64,000 bases of DNA. Origin: Bradyrhizobium sp. AZCC 1693. Lineage in GTDB: Bacteria > Pseudomonadota > Alphaproteobacteria > Rhizobiales > Xanthobacteraceae. The notes beneath the pieces are model-generated. The model worked only from the letters and a program-made list of their open reading frames with translations, did no database searches and was not told where the DNA came from. Location of the stretch: NCBI RefSeq assembly GCF_036924745.1, contig NZ_JAZHSD010000001.1, forward strand, positions 3,782,001 through 3,846,000. Reading direction: 5' to 3'. Below, in pieces: positions 52,503-61,005 of this stretch. Both the position numbers and the translations under genes were made by a program. Each line of letters begins with the position of its first letter. Position 1 is the stretch's first letter.

Positions 52503-53630
52503 TTAAGCTTTCGGCTGGAAGTTCGGGTGGATGACGGCGCCGTCTTTGGTCAGCGCGGTGGCTTTCACCAGTTCGTCGTCCCAATTGACCGCGAGCGCCT
52601 TGTTCGGCTTGTCGACCATGGTCTCGATGAAGTTGAATAGATTGCGGGCATAAAGGCTGGAGGCCGACTGCGCGACGCGGCCGGCGACGTTGGTGTAGCC
52701 GACGATCTTGATGCCATCGAGGTCGACGACTGCGCCAGGCTTGGCGCCCTCGACATTGCCGCCGCGCTCGACGGCGAGGTCGACCAGCACCGAACCCGGC
52801 TTCATCGATTTGACCATCTCGGCGCTGACGAGCATTGGCGCCGGCCGGCCCGGGATCAGGGCCGTGGTGATGACGATATCCTGCTTCTTGACGTGCTCGG
52901 CGGTGAGCGTGGCCTGCTTGGCCTGGTACTCTTTCGACATTTCCTTGGCGTAGCCGCCGGCGGTCTGCGCGTTCTTGAATTCCTCGTCCTCGACCGCGAG
53001 GAACTTTGCGCCGAGCGACTCGACCTGCTCTTTGGTCGCCGGGCGCACGTCGGTCGCGGTAACCACGGCGCCGAGTCGGCGCGCGGTCGCGATCGCCTGC
53101 AGGCCAGCCACGCCGACGCCCATCACGAACACTTTCGCCGCCGGAACGGTCCCGGCCGCGGTCATCATCATCGGGAAGGCGCGGCCAAAGGATTCGGCCG
53201 CCTCGATCACCGCGCGATAGCCGGCGAGGTTGGCCTGCGAGGACAGCACGTCCATCACCTGCGCGCGCGTAATACGCGGCATCAATTCCATCGCAAACGC
53301 CGCGACACCGGCGTCCGCGATCGACTTCAGCGCCGCTTCGTTGCCGTAGGGGTCCATGATCGCGATGACCAGGGCGCCGCGCTTGTATTGCGAAAGTTCG
53401 GAGGCTTCCGGCCGTTTCACCTTGATGATGATGTCGGCGTCCTTCAGCGCGTCCGCGCTGACGGTGGCGCCGACGGCGGTGAATTCGGAATCCGGCAGGC
53501 CCGACTTGATGCCCGCACCCGGCTCGATCGCGACTTCGGCGCCGAGGGCCTTGAATTTCTTCACGGTATCAGGGGAAGCGGCAACCCGCGGTTCGGACGG
53601 ATCGATTTCCTTGGCAACGGCAATCTTCAT
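52503..53630 (-). CDS. pntA1: NAD(P) transhydrogenase subunit alpha part 1
   Basis: A 375-residue soluble NAD-binding subunit. The N-terminal [17 protein letters not shown] is followed by the NAD-binding [18 protein letters not shown] and the mobile loop region [23 protein letters not shown] precedes the ATG; the 10 residues in front of it in the open frame are rejected. It heads the pntA1-pntA2-pntB operon. Confidence 0.96.
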   Translation of the reverse strand: MKIAVAKEIDPSEPRVAASPDTVKKFKALGAEVAIEPGAGIKSGLPDSEFTAVGATVSADALKDADIIIKVKRPEASELSQYKRGALVIAIMDPYGNEAALKSIADAGVAAFAMELMPRITRAQVMDVLSSQANLAGYRAVIEAAESFGRAFPMMMTAAGTVPAAKVFVMGVGVAGLQAIATARRLGAVVTATDVRPATKEQVESLGAKFLAVEDEEFKNAQTAGGYAKEMSKEYQAKQATLTAEHVKKQDIVITTALIPGRPAPMLVSAEMVKSMKPGSVLVDLAVERGGNVEGAKPGAVVDLDGIKIVGYTNVAGRVAQSASSLYARNLFNFIETMVDKPNKALAVNWDDELVKATALTKDGAVIHPNFQPKA

Positions 53631-53762
53631 GGAGCCTCCCGGCGCGGCAGGCGCGCGCAAGCAAACTAGCGTCTTTTTCGCTTAGTTGGATACCGGTTTC
53701 GCAACCGGCATGCGTGCAATTTTCTGGCCACCGCCGGGGTGGCGGTGCAGGCAGCGATTACG

Positions 53763-53915
53763 TCAGGTCAGGAAGTAGCCCATCAGGGCGACAATGATCA
53801 CCACGGCGGCCGTGCCGTATTTGACCAGCATGATGAACCCTTCATAGGTCTGCTCATGGGCCACATAGTCGTTGCCGTCAGCGGTCGTGTAGGCCACTTC
53901 GTTATGGTCTGCCAT
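53763..53915 (-). CDS. aa3-type cytochrome c oxidase subunit IV (50 aa)
   Basis: A 50-residue protein that is easy to miss. It begins MADHNEVAYTTADGNDY, and EQTYEGFIMLVKYG leads into one membrane helix (TAAVVIIVALMGYFLT). This is the small bacterial aa3 oxidase subunit IV family. A likely site lies just before the ATG (GGGGATACCG). It lies upstream of pntA1 on the same strand, an arrangement common in rhizobia, as I remember. Confidence 0.85.
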   Translation of the reverse strand: MADHNEVAYTTADGNDYVAHEQTYEGFIMLVKYGTAAVVIIVALMGYFLT

Positions 53916-53998
53916 CGGTATCCCCAGTCAAAATCCGCGTTTCTCGCGTGCAATTACCGCAAAGCGCTTGGCAGGGCAACGGCCCCTCGCCTATCGGG

Positions 53999-54385
53999 TC
54001 ATTCGGAAGGCCAATTGTCCCGGATCCAGCGGGTCAGGCTTTCCTCGCTGACCTCGCCTGCGGCGAGGGAGAGGATGATGGCCGTGGCATGCGCCGGGTC
54101 GGGCGCAAAGGGTATGTCGTTGCTGCGCAGGAAAACCATCATGGCGTGGAACGCGATACGCTTGTTGCCATCCACAAACGCGTGGTTGCGGGCCAGACCG
54201 AAGGCATAGGCTGCGGCGAGCGCAGCCATATCCGTCTTTCCATAATTCCATCGGTTAGCTGACCGCAAAACCGCCAACTCGAGAAGGCCACGATGCTGAA
54301 TGCCTTCCGGTCCGCCGAATATCGCCAGTTGCTCGGCATGCATGTCGATGACTTCATCGACATCGAGCCAAATTGGCTCACTCAT
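53999..54385 (-). CDS. doc: Doc/Fic-family toxin (death-on-curing)
   Basis: A 128-residue Fic-fold protein of the Doc type. The active site reads HAFVDGNKRIAF (residues 68-79), matching HxFx(D/E)GNKR. Doc toxins kinase-phosphorylate EF-Tu and stop translation in known cases. The gene overlaps the AbrB-like antitoxin by 4 bp (ATGA), the usual order antitoxin then toxin. Confidence 0.92.
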   Translation of the reverse strand: MSEPIWLDVDEVIDMHAEQLAIFGGPEGIQHRGLLELAVLRSANRWNYGKTDMAALAAAYAFGLARNHAFVDGNKRIAFHAMMVFLRSNDIPFAPDPAHATAIILSLAAGEVSEESLTRWIRDNWPSE

Positions 54386-54663
54386 TTTGCAAGCGCGGCA
54401 AACGTATCGCGATATTCGTGCATGACTTGGCGCGCGATTTCCATGGTCCGCGCGTGCTTGGGATTGAATGGCGAGAGCCGCAGGCTGCCATCCGGTTGCT
54501 CGACCGGATAGAACTTGTCCCCTTCCTTGAGGTTGAGCCGGGCAAGAAGCTCTTTCGGCAGGATCACACCAACCGAATTGCCAATCTTTCGAATTTGAAG
54601 GGCAGTGTCCTCAAGCTTGTATTCGCGAGAGGCCTCTTCCATGCCGCGAGGGGCTTTGTTCAT
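54382..54663 (-). CDS. AbrB/MazE-family antitoxin
   Basis: A 93-residue protein with a swapped-hairpin AbrB DNA-binding domain (LQIRKIGNSVGVILPKELL, about 23-41, then LKEGDKFYPV) and a C-terminal tail that should bind the toxin. I chose the ATG giving MNKAPRG because GGAG precedes it and because the longer frame would begin inside the palindromic operator at 54676-54694. It is the first gene of the pair with doc. Confidence 0.88.
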   Translation of the reverse strand: MNKAPRGMEEASREYKLEDTALQIRKIGNSVGVILPKELLARLNLKEGDKFYPVEQPDGSLRLSPFNPKHARTMEIARQVMHEYRDTFAALAK

Positions 54664-54675
54664 GGCACCGGCTCC

Positions 54676-54694
54676 GTTATACAAAATGTATAAC
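54676..54694. promoter_or_regulatory. Operator of the AbrB-Doc toxin-antitoxin operon
   Basis: GTTATACAAAATGTATAAC has perfect 8-bp arms around AAA. A further half-site TGTATTAC lies at 54720-54727. It directly precedes the ribosome-binding site of the antitoxin, where such systems regulate themselves. Inference from position and symmetry. Confidence 0.75.
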
Positions 54695-54743
54695 ACGCCT
54701 CTTCGGCCCGTTCAACAAATGTATTACACCGCCCCTGACCTTA

Positions 54744-55457
54744 TCAGCCCCCCTGTTTCGCCCGCCTGATCCCCTCCAGCAGCATCTCCAGCCCCGTCTC
54801 AAACGTCGCCTGAAAGTACGCCGGCTGAAAGTACGGCGCCGCCGCCGCGAGGTGCTTGAAGTCCGCGCCGATCGTCTCGTCGGACACCGGCTCTGCCGCC
54901 GACGGTCCCTTGGCGTAGCCGGCGGTTTCATCCAGCGCCGCGCCGGTCAGATAATAGCCGATCTCGCGGAAATACCGCGCGGCGTCGCCGTCGGAAAAGC
55001 CCGCCTCGCGCAGGATGCCGATGACGCCATCAATGAAGGCGACGCCAGCGCGGGTGTTGAGGCGGTGCACTGCAAAGAACGGAAAGAATTTCGGGTGCTT
55101 CAGCGCCATCGCGCGGAAGCTGTGCGCGGTTCGGCGCAGGCGTTCGGGCCAATCTCCCTCGCCCGCCGCTGCCACGCGCGCCTCGGCCAGCATCAGATCG
55201 ACCAGCGCGTCCATCAGATGCGCCTTGTTCGGGAAGTGGTGATAGATGCTCATGGCCTCGCAGCCGAGTTCTTCGCCGAGCCGGCGCGTGCTGAGCGCCG
55301 GCAGCCCTTCGCGATCGACCAGGGCCAGCGCCGCCGCCGCGATCCGTTCCCGCGACAGTCCCGCCCCCGGCCTCCCTTGTTCCCTGCCCCGCCGCGCACC
55401 GGCGGGACGCTTCGGCCTTGTGCCGGGGGGCAGTTTTGGAAGCGCCTTGGGTTTCAT
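54744..55457 (-). CDS. TetR family regulator with TetR_C-type domain
   Basis: A 237-residue regulator. A basic, proline-rich N-terminus (about 35 residues) precedes the HTH domain, ERIAAAALALVDREGLPAL followed by STRRLGEELGCEAMSIYHHFPNK (about 38-82), and a C-terminal ligand domain of the tetracycline-repressor type. The start is the ATG giving MKPKALPKLP; a TTG 12 bp upstream is less likely. It is divergent from a sterol-desaturase-family gene, with two CTTACA-type sites between. Confidence 0.88.
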   Translation of the reverse strand: MKPKALPKLPPGTRPKRPAGARRGREQGRPGAGLSRERIAAAALALVDREGLPALSTRRLGEELGCEAMSIYHHFPNKAHLMDALVDLMLAEARVAAAGEGDWPERLRRTAHSFRAMALKHPKFFPFFAVHRLNTRAGVAFIDGVIGILREAGFSDGDAARYFREIGYYLTGAALDETAGYAKGPSAAEPVSDETIGADFKHLAAAAPYFQPAYFQATFETGLEMLLEGIRRAKQGG

Positions 55458-55494
55458 CTTCGTGATCAAGCCGTGGCCCTCGAATCTCTTGTCA

Positions 55495-55542
55495 CCTTAC
55501 ACTGGAAGGCTGTATGAGAAAAATAGACTTACACTGTAAGGC
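55495..55542. promoter_or_regulatory. Two CTTACACTGTAAG-type operator sites
   Basis: CTTACACTGTAAG at 55528-55540 is a perfect 6+1+6 palindrome, and CTTACACTGGAAG at 55496-55508 is a copy with one change; they are 32 bp apart. They lie in the spacer between the divergent TetR and desaturase-family genes, overlapping the likely promoters of both. Probable binding sites of that TetR protein. Confidence 0.72.
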
Positions 55543-55554
55543 AGGAGAGATTTC

Positions 55555-56337
55555 ATGTCGGCCATCGATATTTTCGGCCTGTTGGTGCCGGTGACCTATT
55601 TGGCCATGCTCGGGATCGAGGCGCTGTTTCCGGCGCGACAATTTCCGCCGATCCCCTATTGGCGCTTGAAAGGTTTTTGCTTCCTGACGGTGCAGGGCGT
55701 GCTCGCGACGCTGACGCCGCTGGTGATCCCCGAGCACTGGCTGGCGGCCCACCGCCTGATCAACCTGGAAGGACTCGGGGTGATCGGCGGCGCCGCGCTG
55801 GGTTACGCCGTGGTGTCGCTGGCGAGCTACGCCTGGCATCGCAGCGCCCACACGTTTGCGCCGATGTGGCGGCTATTCCACCAGATCCACCACAGCCCGC
55901 AGCGGGTCGACATGTCTGGCGCCGCGCTGTTCCATCCGCTGGAGACGGTGGCGTTTCTCCTGATCGGCGCGCTGGTGACGACGCTGGTGATCGGGCTCGA
56001 TCCGGTCGCCGCCGCGCTCACCGGCTACATCGCCGCCTTCTACGGATACTTCCAGCACATGAACATCCGCACGCCGCGATGGCTCGGCTTCATCATCCAG
56101 CGGCCGGAAGCCCATTGCATCCATCACCAGCGCGACGTGCACGCCTACAATTACGGCGACCTGCCGGTCTGGGACATGCTGTTCGGCACCTTCCGCAATC
56201 CGGTGGGTTTCGAAGGCGCAGTGGGATTCGACCAGCCCGCCACCAATCGCCTCGGCGCGATGCTGGGTTTTGTCGACGTCAACGAACCTGCTGCCGGACC
56301 TGGCACGCTTGGACGTAATATCGGCCGCGGCAATTAA
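55555..56337 (+). CDS. Sterol desaturase/fatty-acid hydroxylase superfamily protein
   Basis: A 260-residue membrane enzyme with about four membrane helices and the histidine clusters that hold the di-iron centre: HRSAH near 98, HQIHHSPQ near 111 and HCIHHQRDVH near 186. A CAGGAGAG site precedes the ATG. It is divergent from a TetR gene whose putative operators lie in its promoter region. The substrate (fatty acid, carotenoid or sterol-like) is unknown. Confidence 0.9.
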   Translation: MSAIDIFGLLVPVTYLAMLGIEALFPARQFPPIPYWRLKGFCFLTVQGVLATLTPLVIPEHWLAAHRLINLEGLGVIGGAALGYAVVSLASYAWHRSAHTFAPMWRLFHQIHHSPQRVDMSGAALFHPLETVAFLLIGALVTTLVIGLDPVAAALTGYIAAFYGYFQHMNIRTPRWLGFIIQRPEAHCIHHQRDVHAYNYGDLPVWDMLFGTFRNPVGFEGAVGFDQPATNRLGAMLGFVDVNEPAAGPGTLGRNIGRGN

Positions 56338-56341
56338 CGCC

Positions 56342-56930
56342 CTATCCGACCACGAAGTCGAAACGCCCGGCCAGCCAGCCCGCGTTCTTGGCCGTGCGCA
56401 CCAGCAATTCCTTGCGAAACAGGCTGTCGGAGCGGTTTTTTGACTCGCCGGGGAAATAGAGCTGGGTGGTCAGCACGCTGCCGTCACGCGGCTGCACCTT
56501 CACATGGATATGGCGCGTACGGCCGGGATAAATGCCGGGCACGATGCTGCGCAATCGATAACGTCCTTCCGCATCGGAGAACTGGTGGGCCGCGCAGGCG
56601 GAAACCGGAATTGTCGTAGCGGCCCTTGTCGTCGGCCTGCCAGAAATCCAGCAAGGCGCCGGCGAGCGGTTTGCAGGCGCGAGTGAGCACGAAGCCGACC
56701 AGCTCGATCGGCTGCCCTGCCATGCCCTCTTCGAACAGCTCGGTTCGCTCAGGCGACGACGGCTTGAAATACGGACCTTCGGTTTGCGGCACTGTGGCGT
56801 CGTCGCCGTCGTGGCATGCGGGCGTCGGGGCAAGCGGGGCCTGAGCCACGCTGCCATCGACCATGAACAGCGAACCGGCGGCGAAGACTCCCGCTCCAAG
56901 TACAACGCGCCGCGTCGGGGTGTCGATCAT
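56342..56930 (-). pseudogene. Intradiol ring-cleavage dioxygenase, frameshifted
   Basis: The N-terminal part reads MIDTPTRRVVLGAGVF (a Tat-like signal) through EGPYFKPSSPERTELFEEG to RYDNSGFRLRG, then loses the family pattern. The pattern resumes in another frame with HQFSDAEGRYRLRSI, then PGRTRHIHVKVQ and ends normally. One extra G in the run at 56587-56589 (GGTGGGCC instead of GGTGGCC on the plus strand) explains the shift; without it the frame is continuous. Iron ligands (Y in GPYF, YPGRT, H-x-H) are otherwise present. Pseudogene or sequencing error. Confidence 0.85.
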
Positions 56931-57038
56931 GGGCACTCCCCTCCTGTCGTCACCGTCATCATGGCGGGCGACGGCGGCTGAAATTGTGTCCGCGCCCATC
57001 ACAAATCCGTTTCGTGGCCGCGGGGCGCCGGCGCCCCG

Positions 57039-58901
57039 TCAGCCCATCTCTTCCAATTCGTCGATCATGCCGGCAATCACCGACAACCCGCCGTCCCAGA
57101 ATTTGGGATCCTTGGCATCCAGCCCGAACGGCTTGAGCAGTTCGGAATAGTGCTTGGTGCCACCGGCTGCGAGCATGGCGAGATAGCGCTCGGCAAAACC
57201 CTCCGAGGCATTCTCGTAGACCGCATAGAGCGAATTCACCAGGCAATCGCCAAACGCGTAGGCGTAAACGTAGAACGGCGAATGGATGAAGTGCGGAATG
57301 TACATCCAGAAATTTTCGTATCCGGGACGGATGTCGATGGCCGGCCCGAGGCTTTCGCCCTGCACGCTGAGCCAGATTTCGCCGATCCGCGCGGCAGTCA
57401 ATTCGCCGTTCTTGCGCTCGGTGTGCACGGCGCGCTCGAACGAATAGAACGCGATCTGCCGCACCACGGTGTTGATCATGTCCTCGACCTTGCCGGCGAG
57501 CAGCGCCTGGCGCTGCTTGGCGTTCCTGGTCTGCGACAATAGCCGCTTGAAGGTCAGCATTTCACCGAACACGCTGGCCGTCTCGGCGAGCGTCAGCGGC
57601 GTCGGCGCCATCAGCGCACCATTTTTGGCCGCCAGCACCTGGTGCACGCCATGGCCGAGCTCATGCGCGAGCGTCATCACGTCGCGCGGCTTGCCCTGGT
57701 AGTTCATCAGCACGTAAGGGTGCGCCGACGGCGTGGTCGGGTGCGAGAACGCGCCCGGCGCCTTGCCTGGCCGCACCGGCGCATCGATCCAGCGATCGGT
57801 GAAGAAGCGTTCCGCAATCGCCGCCATCTCGGCGGAGAAACCGCGATACGCCGTCAGCACCATCTTCTGCGCCTCGGGCCAGGCGATGGTGCCGGTGGCC
57901 GCAAACGGCAGCGGCGCATTGCGGTCCCAATGCGCGAGCTTCTTCTTTTTGAACCAGCCGGCCTTCAGATTGTAATAGCGATGCGAGAGCCGCGGATAGG
58001 CCGCACGAACCGAACCGACCAGGGCATCGACGACCTCGCGCTCGACGCGGTTGTTCAGGTGGCGCGAATCCGCGACATCCTGAAAGCCACGCCAACGGTC
58101 GGAAATTTCCTTGTCCTTGGCGAGCGTGTTGGTGATGAGCGCGAAGGTCCGCTCATTGTCCTTGAAGGTCTTGGCCAGCGCTTGCCCTGCGGCCTTGCGC
58201 TTTTCCGGCGCGCGGTCCTGCAGCAGATTGAGCGTCGGCTCGATCGCGAGTTCCTTGGCCCCGACCTTGAAGCGCAGGCCGGAGATGGTCTGGTCGAACA
58301 GCCGGTTCCAGGCGGCATAGCCGCTCTGGGATTTTTCGTGAAACAACTGCTCGACGCGATCTTCGAGCTGGTACGGCTTGTCCTTGCGCAGATCCTCGAT
58401 CCACGGCCGGTAATGGGCCAAGTCCTGGGTCTGCATCGCACGCTCGATCACGGCGTCGTCGATGCGGTTGAGCTCAAGCCCGAAGAACAGCAAATGTACC
58501 GAGGCCGCCGTCAGCCGCTCGGAGACGTCGCCATAGAACTTGGAAATCGCCGGATCGACGCTGTCGCCGGCATGAACGAGGCCGGCATAGGAGCCGAGCC
58601 GGCCGGCGAGATCGTCGATCGCCTCGTAGCGCCTGACGGCCTCGGCAAGCCAGCTTCCGCCGTCGTCGCGGGCAACGTTTTCCGCGAGCTTGCCCTTGTA
58701 ATCCGTTTCGAACGCTGTGCAGTCGGCATCCATCTTCTGCAGATCGCGCGCGATTTCAGACGCGCCGATACCGGAATAAAGATCGGCGAGGTTCCATTCC
58801 GGCAGCTTGCCGGTTTTGGATTTGGCGGTGGCCGCCTTGCTGCCCGTGGCTGATTTGCGGGACGTCTTGCCGGCTCGGGAGGTCGCAGATTTCACGCTCA
58901 T
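57039..58901 (-). CDS. pepF: M3 family oligoendopeptidase F
   Basis: A 620-residue zinc peptidase. The metal-binding HELGH is in TLAHELGHGVHQVLAA near residue 415, and the family's second glutamate lies in TLAETASVFGEML. The N-terminal 35 residues are basic and disordered; then comes WNLADLYSGIGASE, the usual start of the family domain. It degrades oligopeptides in the cytoplasm. Its length is slightly above the usual 600 because of the basic tail. Confidence 0.93.
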   Translation of the reverse strand: MSVKSATSRAGKTSRKSATGSKAATAKSKTGKLPEWNLADLYSGIGASEIARDLQKMDADCTAFETDYKGKLAENVARDDGGSWLAEAVRRYEAIDDLAGRLGSYAGLVHAGDSVDPAISKFYGDVSERLTAASVHLLFFGLELNRIDDAVIERAMQTQDLAHYRPWIEDLRKDKPYQLEDRVEQLFHEKSQSGYAAWNRLFDQTISGLRFKVGAKELAIEPTLNLLQDRAPEKRKAAGQALAKTFKDNERTFALITNTLAKDKEISDRWRGFQDVADSRHLNNRVEREVVDALVGSVRAAYPRLSHRYYNLKAGWFKKKKLAHWDRNAPLPFAATGTIAWPEAQKMVLTAYRGFSAEMAAIAERFFTDRWIDAPVRPGKAPGAFSHPTTPSAHPYVLMNYQGKPRDVMTLAHELGHGVHQVLAAKNGALMAPTPLTLAETASVFGEMLTFKRLLSQTRNAKQRQALLAGKVEDMINTVVRQIAFYSFERAVHTERKNGELTAARIGEIWLSVQGESLGPAIDIRPGYENFWMYIPHFIHSPFYVYAYAFGDCLVNSLYAVYENASEGFAERYLAMLAAGGTKHYSELLKPFGLDAKDPKFWDGGLSVIAGMIDELEEMG

Positions 58902-58944
58902 GACACTTTCAAAATTGGGAGGTGATCAGGAAATGGCTTGGAGA

Positions 58945-59388
58945 TCAGGCGAAAGCCGCAAGCTGCGGTACGAACTGGACGAACAGCTCTTCGCCCTCGA
59001 CCAGCAGCGACTCGACCTTTTCGTGGATCGAACTGCGGACAGCACACCACAACGTGATCGCACGTACCATCAGCCACGACGTCGACGGGACCGCGGCCTT
59101 CGCATGCAGCGCCACGAGCTCGAGATTCCGATGCTCGAACAGCAGCCGGCCCGAGCCGTCTTCCAGGATGTAACGTCCGTCGATCCGCGACACGCACAAC
59201 TCGCAGGCCTGTTCCGGCTGCGGACCCAGCAGATAGAACTGGACGTCGCCCTTCTCCGTCATGCCGGTTTCCCATTCGCGTCCGGTCCCCGGCGCCATCG
59301 CTGCGCCGAGCGCCGCGACAAGGGTGTTGAGTTCCTTTTCGCTCCATTCGCCGCTGTCTTGTTTGCGCTCGAACGCAACCACGCTCAT
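58945..59388 (-). CDS. Conserved hypothetical protein (147 aa), partner of XRE regulator
   Basis: A 147-residue protein beginning MSVVAFERKQDSGEWSEKEL. The segment QFYLLGPQPEQACELCVSRIDGRYILEDG recurs in a rhizobial family that I remember only as hypothetical. The start overlaps the stop of the XRE gene by 4 bp (ATGA), so the two are translated together. No domain identified. Confidence 0.75.
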   Translation of the reverse strand: MSVVAFERKQDSGEWSEKELNTLVAALGAAMAPGTGREWETGMTEKGDVQFYLLGPQPEQACELCVSRIDGRYILEDGSGRLLFEHRNLELVALHAKAAVPSTSWLMVRAITLWCAVRSSIHEKVESLLVEGEELFVQFVPQLAAFA

Positions 59389-59717
59389 TTGCTTTCCGCT
59401 CCGAACAGCAACCGGTACATTTCCGGCTCGTAGTACATTAACAGATGCCTGGCGAAGGCGGCCTGTTCAAGGCCCAACTCCCGGGCCCACGCGCCCATAA
59501 TTTCGGTTGGAACACGGCTGAACCCGTTCTCGACCTGCGAGATGAACGTGTAATATTTCAAGCCGAGGCGCGCCGCGAGATCGGCCTGCGACAATTGGGC
59601 ATCCGCCCTTCGCTGCTTCAGCCAATCCCCAGCCAGTTTGCGCAATTGTTTGGCGTCCGGCGCGGCCTTGGCCGGCGGCCGTTCAGTGAAAACATCTTGA
59701 TGTTTTACTCGTTTCAT
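59385..59717 (-). CDS. XRE family HTH regulator
   Basis: A 110-residue protein with a lambda-type HTH at about residues 33-80 (LSQADLAARLGLKYYTFISQ, then VENGFSRVPTEIMGAWARELGL). The first 25 residues are a basic linker. No ribosome-binding site is visible before the ATG, so it may be leaderless. It is the first gene of a two-gene unit and divergent from a small membrane-protein gene. Confidence 0.85.
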   Translation of the reverse strand: MKRVKHQDVFTERPPAKAAPDAKQLRKLAGDWLKQRRADAQLSQADLAARLGLKYYTFISQVENGFSRVPTEIMGAWARELGLEQAAFARHLLMYYEPEMYRLLFGAESK

Positions 59718-59796
59718 GATTACTAAACTAGCTAAATTGAATTGCTGGATAGGTCATGATCCCTACCACAATTCCAGCTCGCGAATAAGAAATCCG

Positions 59797-60138
59797 ATGG
59801 CCTTCCTGGACCGCAGTCACATTGTCCTAACGAGCGACCGAGCCATCGGGGCGCGGGGCAAAGAGCTGTTCGCGGGCATCCTGCTGGTGGCACTGATCGC
59901 GACGCTGGGAATCCGGAACGTGGTGCCGACAGACGCGCTGGCGCCCGCTGTTGTCACCCTTCTGTTTGCGGTCGGCGCCGTGGCGGCCGCCTTCGCCCTG
60001 GTCTGCCGGCGCGATCGATTCCGCATCGCCTGGCTCGACCTTGCCGGCAGCCTCACTTTCATCGGTGTCGTCCTGTCCGTTTTGATCGAGCCCGATCAAC
60101 TCATCAGGCTGTGCGGCGTTTCGGATCAATCTGAATAA
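59797..60138 (+). CDS. Small membrane protein of unknown function (113 aa)
   Basis: A 113-residue protein with three predicted membrane segments (about 25-42, 50-70, 80-98) and short polar ends. The chosen ATG gives MAFLDRSHIVLTS. It sits between the divergent XRE gene and the terC-like gene. Nothing in it points to a function. Confidence 0.7.
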   Translation: MAFLDRSHIVLTSDRAIGARGKELFAGILLVALIATLGIRNVVPTDALAPAVVTLLFAVGAVAAAFALVCRRDRFRIAWLDLAGSLTFIGVVLSVLIEPDQLIRLCGVSDQSE

Positions 60139-60203
60139 GGAATCCTCTTCGGCGCAGTTTGACTGCGTCTTCGACTGTGTGCGTCCAAGCCCGGGCCCCT
60201 CTG

Positions 60204-60221
60204 GCAGTTCGAACGAACTGC
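60204..60221. repeat. Hairpin upstream of the TerC-like gene
   Basis: GCAGTTCG/CGAACTGC arms with a two-base AA loop, ending one base before an in-frame ATG at 60223. It would mask initiation there, which supports the later ATG at 60256. A metal-responsive leader is conceivable, but I see no recognised riboswitch. Confidence 0.5.
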
Positions 60222-60255
60222 GATGTCGGATTGGACCTTGAACGGAGTGGCCCGC

Positions 60256-60918
60256 ATGCTGGAATTATTCTCCTCGCAATCCCTCACAGCCCTTTTTCAG
60301 GTCGTGATGATCGACCTGGTGCTCGCCGGCGATAACGCGATCGTTATCGGCCTTGCCGCCGCGGGCCTTCCCGAAGAGCAGCGCAAAAAGGCGATATTGG
60401 TCGGCATCCTCGCCGCCACGGCGCTCCGCATCGGCTTTGCCAGCATCACGGTCCAACTGCTGCAGATCATAGGACTGCTGCTTGCCGGCGGCATTCTGCT
60501 GCTTTGGGTATGCTGGAAGATGTGGCGCGAACTGCAGGCGTCGCACACACAACATCAGGCGAAGTTTCAGAATCTGTCGGCCGCGAGGACCATGGATGCC
60601 GCCGGCACCGCCGGTCATCAGAAGACCCGTCATCAGAAGACGCTTGGCCAGGCCGTATGGCAGATCACGATCGCTGACGTCTCGATGTCGCTGGACAATG
60701 TGCTGGCGGTCGCGGGTGCCGCGCGTGAGCACCCGGTCATCCTGATATTCGGTCTTGGATTATCCATTGCGCTGATGGGCTTCGCCGCCAGCTTCATTGC
60801 GCGGCTTTTGGAAAAGCACCGCTGGATCGCCTATGTCGGCCTCCTGATCATCCTCTATGTGGCATTCGACATGTGCTACCGCGGCGCACTGGAGGTGTGG
60901 CGGGACGTCAATGTTTAG
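60256..60918 (+). CDS. TerC family membrane protein (YjbE-like)
   Basis: A 220-residue protein with about seven membrane helices. The acidic motifs of TerC proteins are present: DLVLAGDNAIVIG (residues 20-32, D20 and D26) and SLDNVLAVAG in the second repeat. Related YjbE/YkoY proteins export manganese or other metals. I prefer the ATG with GGAG at 60244 to the one 33 bp upstream. A histidine-rich cytoplasmic loop (HTQHQAKF...GHQKTRHQK) may bind metal. Confidence 0.87.
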   Translation: MLELFSSQSLTALFQVVMIDLVLAGDNAIVIGLAAAGLPEEQRKKAILVGILAATALRIGFASITVQLLQIIGLLLAGGILLLWVCWKMWRELQASHTQHQAKFQNLSAARTMDAAGTAGHQKTRHQKTLGQAVWQITIADVSMSLDNVLAVAGAAREHPVILIFGLGLSIALMGFAASFIARLLEKHRWIAYVGLLIILYVAFDMCYRGALEVWRDVNV

Positions 60919-60933
60919 CCGAGATCCCAACGT

Positions 60934-60948
60934 TTAAGAGAACGTTAA
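60934..60948. promoter_or_regulatory. CtrA box TTAA-N7-TTAA
   Basis: TTAAGAGAACGTTAA is an exact TTAA-N7-TTAA, the core of the CtrA binding site known from Caulobacter and other alphaproteobacteria. It lies about 60 bp before the response-regulator gene, where CtrA usually binds. One such 8-bp match by chance is possible. Confidence 0.65.
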
Positions 60949-61005
60949 TCGGCATCGGCGAAATTGCCCCGATTCGATACAATTCAGTAGCGTGCGGGGA
61001 AAACC

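Noticed and set aside
57642..58853. 403-codon plus-strand frame opposite oligoendopeptidase F
   Set aside because: The minus-strand gene has the zinc motif and full family length; the plus frame is a shadow.
60139..60255. Manganese (yybP-ykoY) riboswitch before the TerC-like gene
   Set aside because: I could not find the conserved core; only a simple hairpin is visible.
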